Below, piece after piece: positions 56,924 to 64,000 of a DNA stretch of 64,000 nucleotides; the first letter of the stretch is position 1; each line of letters starts with the position of its first letter. Source of the DNA: Parvibaculum sp045863935 (GTDB lineage: Bacteria; Pseudomonadota; Alphaproteobacteria; Parvibaculales; Parvibaculaceae); assembly GCF_045863935.1 (NCBI RefSeq), contig NZ_BTVP01000003.1, positions 1 to 64,000 on the forward strand, read 5' to 3'. The notes below the pieces were generated by a model. That model searched no databases. It was not told where the DNA came from and was given only the letters and a program-made list of their open reading frames with translations. Both the position numbers and the translations under genes were made by a program.

Positions 56924-59900
56924 GCCCGTTCTTTGCAGAGCTGGCGGTTGCAACCAATTTCAGTTTCCTGCGCGGTGCATCGCACGCCGAGGAACTGGTA
57001 ATGGCGGCAGAAGCGCTCGGACTTTCCGCAATTGGCATTGCTGACCGGAATACGCTTGCGGGTGTGGTGCGCGTTCATGCGGCTGCGAAGGAAGCCGGAA
57101 TAAGGCTTCTCGTCGGTGCAAGGCTTGTGCTGGAGGATGGCTTCGAGGTCATTGCTTATCCGCAGGACCGCGAAGCCTATGGACGGCTGACGAAGCTGCT
57201 TACGCTTGGCAATCGCCGAGCGCCGAAAGGTGAATGCCATCTCGGCATGAGCGATGTGCTTGCGTATGGCGAGGGGCATTGTTTCATCGCCATGCCGCCC
57301 GCCATTCCGGGCAAGGATTTTGCCGGCAATCTCAAATTGCTGGCTGAAGCATTTTCCCCCTCTGTCTGGATCGGTCTCACGCCGCTTTACCGGAGCGACG
57401 ACAAGCGGCGCCATGCCGTACTCGCCCGGCTTTCGCGGGAAACGAGTGTGCCGCTCGTCGCGACGAATGACGTCTTCTATCACATGCCGAACCGGAAGCC
57501 GTTACAAGATGTTCTCACCTGTATCCGGGAGCACTGCACGCTGAAGGAGGCTGGATTCCGTCTTTCTGCAAATGCCGAACGGCATGTGAAGAGCGGCGAG
57601 GAAATGACGCGGCTTCTTGCCGACTGGCCGGAAGCACTCGATGCGACGCAAGAGATCGTCAACCGTTGCCATTTTTCTCTGGATGAACTGCGTTATGAGT
57701 ATCCCGCCGACAGTTTTTCGGAAAATGAGACACCGCAGGAGCTTCTGGAACGTCTGACATGGGAAGGCGCGAGAGAGCATTTTCCGAGAGGGATAGGCGG
57801 GAAGCTCGAAAAGACGATTGCACATGAACTCGCCATCATCGAGGAAAAGGCTTACGCACCTTACTTTCTGACGGTTCATGACATCGTTCGAGAGGCACGC
57901 CGTCTTAATATTCTCTGCCAGGGGCGGGGATCTGCCGCCAATTCGGTTGTTTGCTTCTGTCTCGGCATTACCTCGGTCAATCCGGTGGAAGTCGATCTCC
58001 TGTTCGAGCGTTTCGTCTCCACGGATCGCGATGAACCACCGGATATCGACGTCGATTTCGAGCATGAACGGCGTGAAGAGGTGATCCAGTACATCTATGA
58101 AAAGTATGGACGTCACCGTGCAGGTATCGCGGCAACGGTGATCACATATCGCTCGCGCAGCGCCATTCGGGATGTCGGCAAGGTGTTCGGTCTTTCCGAA
58201 GACGTCGTCACTGCGCTGTCGCGCTCGACATGGGGTTGGTCGAGCACGGGTATCTCGGTCGAGGATGCCGAGGAAATCGGGCTCGATCCGGAAAATCCGC
58301 AATTGCGTTTAGCATTGAAACTCGCGAGCGAGCTTATCGGTTTTCCCCGTCACCTTTCGCAACATGTCGGCGGCTTCGTCATCACGAAAGGTCCGCTTGA
58401 GGAAGTGGTACCGATCCAGAATGCGGCAATGGAAGATCGGACCTTCGTAGAATGGGACAAGGATGATCTCGATACACTTGGTATTCTGAAGATCGACGTG
58501 CTGGCGCTTGGCATGCTGACCTGCATCCGCAGGGCCTTCGACCTTCTCAACAGGCACTACGGCAAGCGGATGACGCTTGCGAATGTGCCTCCGGGCGATG
58601 AGAAGGTCTACGACATGCTTTGCAACGCCGATGCGGTTGGCGTTTTCCAGGTCGAGAGCCGGGCGCAGATGTCGATGCTGCCGCGTCTCAAGCCGCGCTG
58701 CTTTTACGATCTCGTGGTCGAAGTGGCGATCGTGCGGCCGGGACCCATACAGGGAGATATGGTTCATCCTTATCTGCGGCGGCGGAGTGGACAGGAAAAG
58801 GTCGACTATCCCAGGAAAGAACTCGAAGCCGTTTTGAAAAAGACTTACGGCGTACCGCTTTTTCAGGAACAGGCAATGAAGATTGCCATTGTGGCAGCAA
58901 GCTTCACGCCCGGAGAATCCGACCGGCTGCGCCGCGCCATGGCTACGTTCCGCAAGTCGGGCACAATCGGCATGTATCGAGAGAAGTTTGTCGACGGGAT
59001 GATGCGGAACGGTTACGAGCCCGATTTCGCGGAGCGTTGTTTCAAACAGATCGAAGGTTTTGCCGATTACGGTTTTCCCGAGAGCCACGCCGCCGCCTTT
59101 GCGCGGCTTGCCTATGTTTCTGCCTGGCTTAAATGTCACTATCCGGACGTTTTCTGCGCGGCGATCCTCAATTCGCAGCCGATGGGTTTTTATGCACCGG
59201 CGCAGCTTGTTCGCGACGCGCGGGAACATGGGGTCGAGGTCCGGCCCGTCGATGTCAATCATAGCGATTGGGATTGTACGCTCGAAGAGGCGGGGGTGGG
59301 GAAATGTGCCGTCAGGCTCGGCATCCGTCAGGTAAAGGGTGTGCAGGAGGCGACTGCTGTCACTATTGAAAGAAGCCGCGCGGGCGGTTTCGATTCCGTG
59401 CGGCATTTCTGGCTGAGAACAGGGCTCTATCCCCGCATCATCGAACGGTTGGCCGATGCGGATGCGTTTCGTTCGATCGGCCTCGATCGCCGTGAAGCGC
59501 TCTGGGCCGTGCGTGGTCTAGGGGGATATGCGAGCGGCCAGAATGGCAAGATGCCAGCAACCTTGCCGCTTTTCGCCGCGCTGGAAGAGGGTGGTTTGCA
59601 GAAGGAGGAGGAGATGGCCTTACCCGCGATGCCGCCCGGCGAGCATGTCGTGCTCGATTATGCAACGCTCCGGCTCTCGCTGAAGGCGCATCCGCTCTCT
59701 TTTCTCCGCGGTCGCTTCTCGGCGTGCGGTGTCATTCCCAATGCAAGGTTGAAGGATGTCGAGGCAGGCAGGCGAGTGACGCTTGCGGGGCTCGTCCTCG
59801 TGCGCCAGCGGCCCGGCACAGCGAGCGGCGTGATCTTCGCAACGCTGGAGGACGAAACGGGTATCGCCAACATCATCATCTGGCCGAAACTTTACGAGAA

Positions 59901-60174
59901 GCGCCGCCGGATCGTGCTTACATCAAGATTGCTGTTCGTACGCGGCCGCGTGCAGAAGGAGGGTATCGTGATCCATGTGGTGGCCGATGACCTTGAAGAC
60001 TGGACACAGGAACTCGGCCTTCTCTCATCGGAAGATTTCGGCGAGACCGTAATCGCGCGGGCCGATGGGGTGAAACATCCGGGGCAGGACCCCCGCGACG
60101 GCAACCACAGCAAGGAAGAACAGAAGCGCATGCGCGCTGCGCGGTTCGTTCCCCGAAGCCGCGATTTTCACTGA
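56920..60174 (+). CDS. dnaE2: Error-prone DNA polymerase III alpha subunit DnaE2
   Basis: This 1084-residue C-family polymerase performs SOS-induced translesion synthesis with ImuA and ImuB. Its PHP domain begins FFAELAVATNFSFLRGASHAEEL (residues 4-26). The palm has PPDIDVDFEHERREEVIQYIY with the two catalytic Asp, and the thumb/fingers include VEVAIVRPGPIQGDMVHPYL. A C-terminal OB domain is VTLAGLVLVRQRPGTASGVIF. PHP metal ligands are partly altered (GIADRNTLAG), as usual for DnaE2. It is the last gene of the LexA-controlled imuB-dnaE2 operon. Confidence 0.97.
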   Translation: MSPFFAELAVATNFSFLRGASHAEELVMAAEALGLSAIGIADRNTLAGVVRVHAAAKEAGIRLLVGARLVLEDGFEVIAYPQDREAYGRLTKLLTLGNRRAPKGECHLGMSDVLAYGEGHCFIAMPPAIPGKDFAGNLKLLAEAFSPSVWIGLTPLYRSDDKRRHAVLARLSRETSVPLVATNDVFYHMPNRKPLQDVLTCIREHCTLKEAGFRLSANAERHVKSGEEMTRLLADWPEALDATQEIVNRCHFSLDELRYEYPADSFSENETPQELLERLTWEGAREHFPRGIGGKLEKTIAHELAIIEEKAYAPYFLTVHDIVREARRLNILCQGRGSAANSVVCFCLGITSVNPVEVDLLFERFVSTDRDEPPDIDVDFEHERREEVIQYIYEKYGRHRAGIAATVITYRSRSAIRDVGKVFGLSEDVVTALSRSTWGWSSTGISVEDAEEIGLDPENPQLRLALKLASELIGFPRHLSQHVGGFVITKGPLEEVVPIQNAAMEDRTFVEWDKDDLDTLGILKIDVLALGMLTCIRRAFDLLNRHYGKRMTLANVPPGDEKVYDMLCNADAVGVFQVESRAQMSMLPRLKPRCFYDLVVEVAIVRPGPIQGDMVHPYLRRRSGQEKVDYPRKELEAVLKKTYGVPLFQEQAMKIAIVAASFTPGESDRLRRAMATFRKSGTIGMYREKFVDGMMRNGYEPDFAERCFKQIEGFADYGFPESHAAAFARLAYVSAWLKCHYPDVFCAAILNSQPMGFYAPAQLVRDAREHGVEVRPVDVNHSDWDCTLEEAGVGKCAVRLGIRQVKGVQEATAVTIERSRAGGFDSVRHFWLRTGLYPRIIERLADADAFRSIGLDRREALWAVRGLGGYASGQNGKMPATLPLFAALEEGGLQKEEEMALPAMPPGEHVVLDYATLRLSLKAHPLSFLRGRFSACGVIPNARLKDVEAGRRVTLAGLVLVRQRPGTASGVIFATLEDETGIANIIIWPKLYEKRRRIVLTSRLLFVRGRVQKEGIVIHVVADDLEDWTQELGLLSSEDFGETVIARADGVKHPGQDPRDGNHSKEEQKRMRAARFVPRSRDFH

Positions 60175-60193
60175 GCGGCCGGAGCCGGGGATA

Positions 60194-60583
60194 TCATTTG
60201 CCGCGCAGGGCCACGAACTGGACGGCGCTGCCTCCGATTTCCGTCGCCGCGAAGAGCCAGAGCACGGGTGTCGCGCCCTCCGTCATCGCGTAGAGGATGA
60301 GCCCCGCAACGGCGAGGCGGGCCAAAGCATCGGTCCGTGCGAGGAGGAGCGAGGGAATGCGCAGGCGCGCGAGCGCCCAAACGACACCAAGCACCCCCAT
60401 GATGTGCACGAACATCATCGCGAGAGGGCCCATCTCGAACAAAATCGCCGGCGTTCCGAAGCCCAGCCAGCGGTCGAGAACATAGATGAGTGCGATCACC
60501 GCCTCCGCGATAAAAGGCAGCGCGAAGGGCAAAGTCACCACAAGGTCCGCCCAGGCGACACCCCGAATCGTTTTTTCCTGCAT
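60194..60583 (-). CDS. Small four-TM membrane protein of unknown function
   Basis: This 129-residue protein has four hydrophobic segments. Residues about 12-38 read DLVVTLPFALPFIAEAVIAL, the second is LGFGTPAILFEMGPLAMMFVHIMGVLGVVWAL, then ARLAVAGLILYAM and TPVLWLFAATEIGGSAVQFVAL. No family is certain; it resembles small DUF-type membrane proteins near export operons. Ribosome-binding site GAGGAAAAG precedes ATG 60583. It is divergent from the HlyD-type gene 120 bases away. Confidence 0.72.
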   Translation of the reverse strand: MQEKTIRGVAWADLVVTLPFALPFIAEAVIALIYVLDRWLGFGTPAILFEMGPLAMMFVHIMGVLGVVWALARLRIPSLLLARTDALARLAVAGLILYAMTEGATPVLWLFAATEIGGSAVQFVALRGK

Positions 60584-60703
60584 GTCTTTTCCTCATTCGG
60601 TCTGCGGCATTCCGCCCTGGACTTGTCCCCGGATGCCGTCGCCCTGATATCTTCTGCTATAAGCAAGGTCACGTGAACAGCCCAAGGCATCGGCGGAGGC
60701 GTT

Positions 60704-61735
60704 TTGCAAAGACGTACAATCTGGGTAGGCGGCGCTGCCGCGGTCGCCGTCGCGGCACTCATCTTCGTTTATTTCACCTATTTTCTGCCCCCGGGGGTCG
60801 CGACGACGTCTCCTCACCGGGGGAGTGCGGTGGAAGCGGTCTATGCCACGGGAACGGTGGAGCCCCTCCGCTATGCGCGTGTGGGAACGAAGATTGCCGG
60901 ACCCATTACCGAAGTGCTGAAGCACGAAGGCGAGCCCGTCGAGCGGGGCAACATCCTTGCGGTTATCGAGGCGAGTGAGGACATCACGCGGGTGCAGGAG
61001 CTTGCCGCGCGCATGAAGCTCACCGCGGCGGAACTCGACCGCGCCAAGCAACTCAGACGGACCGGGAATGCGAGCCAGGCGACGCTCGACCAGGCCGAGA
61101 GCGCGCACTCGGCTGCCGTCGCCGCCTATCGAGGGGCGAAGGCACGGCTCGACGATCATTTCATCACGGCGCCCATTTCCGGCGAGGTGCTGCGCTCGGA
61201 AAACAGAATCAAGGTTGGCGACATGGTGCAGCCGGGCCAGATCCTTTTCATGGTCGGTGACCCGGCGGAACTGCAGATCGATGCGGAAGTGGATGAGGAG
61301 GACATCGTCAAGGTCAAACCGGGTCAGGAAGCCCTGATCCGCGCGGACGCCTTTCCGGGGCGTGCGCTCAAGGCGAGAGTGCTGCGCATCACGCCTTACG
61401 GGGACCCTGTCGGCCGGACCTACCGCGTCTATCTTTCGCTTCCCGAAGACACGCCTCTCATTTCCGGCATGACGACCGAAATCAACATCGTGGTGCGACG
61501 CGAGGAGAATGCGCTGCTCGTCCCCGTTTCGGCCTTGTCGGGAAAATCCGTCTGGGTCGTTTCGGACGGCGCGGCGCGGCTGCAAGACGTCGAGCTCGGT
61601 GCGGTGGGCGATACGAACGCTGAAATTGTCTCAGGTCTTGCAGAGGACGCGACAGTCATTGCCGATCCGCCATCGGGTCTTTCGGAAGGGGACAGCGTGC
61701 GGACGAGGCCGATCTCCGCTGCTGCCTCCTCTTAG
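60704..61735 (+). CDS. Membrane-fusion protein, HlyD/MacA-type periplasmic adaptor
   Basis: This 343-residue adaptor has one N-terminal transmembrane helix (residues about 7-27, VGGAAAVAVAALIFVYFTYF), a lipoyl/barrel-sandwich domain (GTKIAGPITEVLKHEGEPVERGNIL), an alpha-hairpin (MKLTAAELDRAKQLRRTGN) and a beta-barrel (DEEDIVKVKPGQEALIRADAF). It links an inner-membrane ABC transporter to an outer-membrane channel or substrate. It starts at TTG 60704 with GGAGGCG upstream and precedes the ABC permease by 14 bases, so adaptor, permease and ATPase form one export operon. Confidence 0.88.
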   Translation: MQRRTIWVGGAAAVAVAALIFVYFTYFLPPGVATTSPHRGSAVEAVYATGTVEPLRYARVGTKIAGPITEVLKHEGEPVERGNILAVIEASEDITRVQELAARMKLTAAELDRAKQLRRTGNASQATLDQAESAHSAAVAAYRGAKARLDDHFITAPISGEVLRSENRIKVGDMVQPGQILFMVGDPAELQIDAEVDEEDIVKVKPGQEALIRADAFPGRALKARVLRITPYGDPVGRTYRVYLSLPEDTPLISGMTTEINIVVRREENALLVPVSALSGKSVWVVSDGAARLQDVELGAVGDTNAEIVSGLAEDATVIADPPSGLSEGDSVRTRPISAAASS

Positions 61736-61749
61736 GCGAGGGTGCCTCC

Positions 61750-63000
61750 ATGTTCTGGCAGGTCGCCATCAGCATCGCCGCAGCGCAGCTCCTTCACCGG
61801 CGGCGCCAGACCATCGTTTCGACGCTGGGCGTCGCGCTCGGTGTGGGCTTCTTCATCGCCACATCATCGGTGATGTCCGGATCGGAAAACGATCTCGTGC
61901 AACGGCTGGTGAACAACGCGCCGCATATCACGATGAAGGACGAATTCCGAACCGCGGCGAAGCAGCCGATCTTCGTGGCCATGCCGGATGCGACCATCAA
62001 GCTTACGAACACGAAGCCGCGCGAGTATCTTCGCGGCATCAAGAATTACGGCGCGATCGTCGACGAACTCTCGCAACAAAATGGCGTGATCGCCGAGGCG
62101 GCGCTGACCGGACAGGCGATCGTCCGCTATGCGAGCAAGGATGTCGGTGCGTCCATCGCGGGGATCGACCCCGAGAAGGAACGCTATCTCACGACTGTCG
62201 AGCGCGACATGCGCGAAGGAAGCCTGATGCGGCTCAAGACCGCATCGCAGGGCATCGTGATCGGGCGCGGCATGTCCGTCAGGCTTGGGCTCGGCATGGA
62301 CGATCTCGCGACGGTCGTTTCGCCGACCGGGCTCGTCCGGCGCATGAAGGTGGTCGGCATCTTCAGCACAGGCAATCTGCTGCTCGACGAGGGGCAGGTC
62401 TATATGCTGATCAAGGACGCGCAGGTATTGCTCGACAAGCCGTTCATCGCCAACAGGGTCCGGATCAAGATCGGCGATCCGGACCAGGCGGAGACTTTCG
62501 CGGCGCGCATCGAGAGCCGATGGGGGTACCGTTCGGAATCCTGGCAGGAAGTGAACCGCGACTTTCTCGGCCTTTTCGTGATCCGCAACACGATTACCTA
62601 TTCGATCGTGGGCGCGATCATGGTGGTGGCGTCGTTCGGCATCTTCAACATCATCTCGACCATCGTGATGGAGAAGCGGCGCGATATCGCTATTCTCATG
62701 TCGATGGGATTCCGGGCTTTCGATATCCAGGTGATCTTTCTTTTGCAGGGAGCGGTCGTCGGGATCGTCGGCATGTTGCTTGGCTGGTGCATCGGGCTCG
62801 TGCTGCTGCAGATGCTTGCATCGATCGAATTCACCATTCCCGGCATGTCGGAAAAGCAGCATATCGTGCTCGACCGCAGCTTCTTCCAGTTTGTGATGGG
62901 CGGGTTTTTCTCGCTGGTATCGGCGGTGGGGGCTGCGTGGTATCCGGCGCGGAAAGCATCGCAAGTTCGTCCCGTCGACATCATTCGGGGGGCGGCATGA
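61750..63000 (+). CDS. ABC transporter permease, MacB/FtsX-like
   Basis: This 416-residue inner-membrane protein has an N-terminal helix (residues about 10-40), a large periplasmic MacB-type domain (about 45-270, with SVRLGLGMDDLATVVSPTG), and three C-terminal helices of the FtsX domain (YSIVGAIMVVASFGIFNIISTIVMEKR, LLQGAVVGIVGMLLGWCIG, FVMGGFFSLVSAVGAAWYPARKAS). The layout matches MacB/LolC-type mechanotransmission permeases. It partners the adaptor and ATPase genes. Export of an antibiotic, toxin or lipid is possible; the substrate is unknown. Confidence 0.88.
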   Translation: MFWQVAISIAAAQLLHRRRQTIVSTLGVALGVGFFIATSSVMSGSENDLVQRLVNNAPHITMKDEFRTAAKQPIFVAMPDATIKLTNTKPREYLRGIKNYGAIVDELSQQNGVIAEAALTGQAIVRYASKDVGASIAGIDPEKERYLTTVERDMREGSLMRLKTASQGIVIGRGMSVRLGLGMDDLATVVSPTGLVRRMKVVGIFSTGNLLLDEGQVYMLIKDAQVLLDKPFIANRVRIKIGDPDQAETFAARIESRWGYRSESWQEVNRDFLGLFVIRNTITYSIVGAIMVVASFGIFNIISTIVMEKRRDIAILMSMGFRAFDIQVIFLLQGAVVGIVGMLLGWCIGLVLLQMLASIEFTIPGMSEKQHIVLDRSFFQFVMGGFFSLVSAVGAAWYPARKASQVRPVDIIRGAA

Positions 63001-63692
63001 GCGACGTTCATCCGCTGATCGAGGCGCGCGGCGTTTCCCGTATCCTGCAGGAGGCGGTGCCGGTCACGCTTGTCCGGGATATCGACATCAGCGTGGGCCG
63101 GGGCGAGTTCGTCAGCGTGACGGGGCCTTCCGGGTCGGGAAAGTCGTCGTTGCTCTACTTGCTAGGCCTTCTCGACGTGCCGACGTCTGGCAGCGTATTT
63201 CTCGACAGGCAGGATACGACCGGCCTCGATGCCGACGCGCTCGCGGCGATGAGACTTCGCAAGATCGGGTTCGTCTTTCAGTTCCATTTTCTGCTACCGG
63301 AATTCTCGGTGCTGCAGAACGTGATGCTGCCGATGCGGCGTCTTGGCAGCCAAACCGAAGCGGAGATGACGGAGCGCGGGCACAAGCTGCTTGAGGGGTT
63401 GGACATTGCCGACCAGGCGAAGAAGCGGCCGGACCAGCTTTCCGGCGGGCAGCGGCAGAGGGTCGCGATCGCGCGGGCGCTTGCAAACGACCCGGCACTC
63501 ATCCTTGCCGACGAGCCGACCGGCAATCTCGACAGCAAGAACAGCGAGATCGTGCAGGAGATTTTCGCGAAGCTGGTGCGCGAAGAGGGAAGGACGGTCG
63601 TTGCGGTGACGCACGAACCCGGTTTCGCGGAGGCGACCGACCGCAACATTCACCTTGTGGACGGACGCGTCGACCGCGATACGAGGCGTTAG
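62997..63692 (+). CDS. ABC transporter ATPase, LolD/MacB-like
   Basis: This 231-residue ATPase has Walker A GPSGSGKS (about residues 42-49), a Q-loop in FVFQFHFLLPEFSVLQN, the ABC signature LSGGQRQRVAIARAL, Walker B ALILADEPTGNLD and the H-loop VTHEP. The phrase FQFHFLLPEFSVLQNVMLP is characteristic of the LolD/MacB ATPase group. Its ATG overlaps the permease stop (ATGA). It completes the export operon. Its own stop overlaps by 4 bases the end of the convergent edge gene. Confidence 0.94.
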   Translation: MSDVHPLIEARGVSRILQEAVPVTLVRDIDISVGRGEFVSVTGPSGSGKSSLLYLLGLLDVPTSGSVFLDRQDTTGLDADALAAMRLRKIGFVFQFHFLLPEFSVLQNVMLPMRRLGSQTEAEMTERGHKLLEGLDIADQAKKRPDQLSGGQRQRVAIARALANDPALILADEPTGNLDSKNSEIVQEIFAKLVREEGRTVVAVTHEPGFAEATDRNIHLVDGRVDRDTRR

Positions 63693-63979
63693 CGGGGTGT
63701 CTCGATTGATTCAGCGGCAGTTGGTGGATTGATGCTTTTCAAAGAGTCTTGAGATGCTGCACTAAATAGCCACCAGATGGCCAATGCTGATCCGAGTATG
63801 AAACACACAAGGCTAAATCCTGTGCAAATATGGGTTGCCGTTCTGTAGCGCCAACCTTTGATGTTATGGCACCTGCTCTCCGCTCTCTTCGATGCTACCT
63901 CTTCTACTTTGTCGTTTGGGTCCTCGAAATTCGTGCCTTTTGCATCGGCGGCGTCCTCGGACCGACGAAGAGCTTTCAA
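63689..63979 (-). CDS. Hypothetical single-TM protein at the window edge, possibly partial
   Basis: The frame of 96 residues has one hydrophobic helix near the middle (ICTGFSLVCFILGSALAIWW) and a polar N-terminal part. The nominal start is a TTG at 63979; the frame stays open upstream to the window edge, so the true start may lie outside. The sequence is less GC-rich than its neighbours. I do not recognise a family. Confidence 0.4.
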   Translation of the reverse strand: MKALRRSEDAADAKGTNFEDPNDKVEEVASKRAESRCHNIKGWRYRTATHICTGFSLVCFILGSALAIWWLFSAASQDSLKSINPPTAAESIETPR

Positions 63980-64000
63980 GAAATGAAATTGGGATTTATA

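Overview
The window is a GC-rich, densely coded stretch of bacterial chromosome, most likely from an alphaproteobacterium. Two direct-repeat LexA boxes of the GTTC-N7-GTTC type sit in front of imuA and imuB-dnaE2. The gene content (mreBCD-mrdA-rodA, an MlaEFD-type lipid transporter with an N-terminal STAS domain, a thioredoxin-reductase-like ferredoxin reductase, a CheZ-like protein, a CYP108-type P450 with rubredoxins) fits the same class. A Parvibaculum-like hydrocarbon degrader is my guess from gene content; nothing in the window proves the genus.

Layout. 0-4 kb: purT, a CaCA-type cation exchanger and a LysR regulator. 4.2-9.9 kb: the rod-shape operon mreB-mreC-mreD-mrdA-rodA, followed by tRNA-Lys(CTT). 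10-15.9 kb: a PhyH-type dioxygenase, an alpha/beta-hydrolase lipoprotein, an RhlE-like DEAD-box helicase with its own terminator, CorA, a histidine phosphatase and a CheZ-like protein. 16-19.8 kb: a small carbohydrate-like cluster (two methyltransferases, an alpha/alpha-toroid glycosidase-like protein and a GT4 glycosyltransferase). 20-34 kb: an oxidative catabolism or detoxification region, with an FAD monooxygenase plus epoxide-hydrolase operon behind a perfect palindromic operator, a 3-beta-HSD-like SDR, rubredoxin-CYP108-rubredoxin, a conserved trio of an unknown protein, an APH-type phosphotransferase and a small protein, then an MFS carrier, a TauD-type dioxygenase, a quinone-reductase-like ADH and a dipeptide epimerase. 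34-38 kb: a CHASE2 protein whose cyclase domain has lost catalytic residues, a ferritin-like protein and a c-type cytochrome. 38-42 kb: an mlaE-mlaF-mlaD-lipoprotein operon. 42-45 kb: a two-TM, long coiled-coil protein divergent from an HPt protein.

45-49.2 kb: two intergenic spans flank an L-2-hydroxyglutarate-oxidase-like gene. They hold nested repeats: two MITE-like elements with matching terminal inverted repeats and 5-bp target duplications, each inserted in another palindromic repeat. They also hold a cluster of TTTATCCCCG motifs ending in five copies spaced exactly 22 bp apart. A two-copy version with the same 22-bp spacing lies upstream of the LysR gene at 2.6 kb. I regard this phased motif as the least explained signal in the window. 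A phosphonate-monoester-hydrolase-type enzyme follows.

49.4-53.7 kb: two [2Fe-2S] ferredoxins, a chorismate mutase, ferredoxin-NADP reductase, a DUF3574 protein, a UPF0280-like protein and a methyltransferase. 53.7-60.2 kb: the SOS mutasome imuA / imuB-dnaE2, split by two reverse-strand paralogous lipoprotein genes; each half keeps an identical LexA box. 60.2-63.7 kb: a small membrane protein and a MacAB/Lol-like export system, ending in a lower-GC edge ORF.
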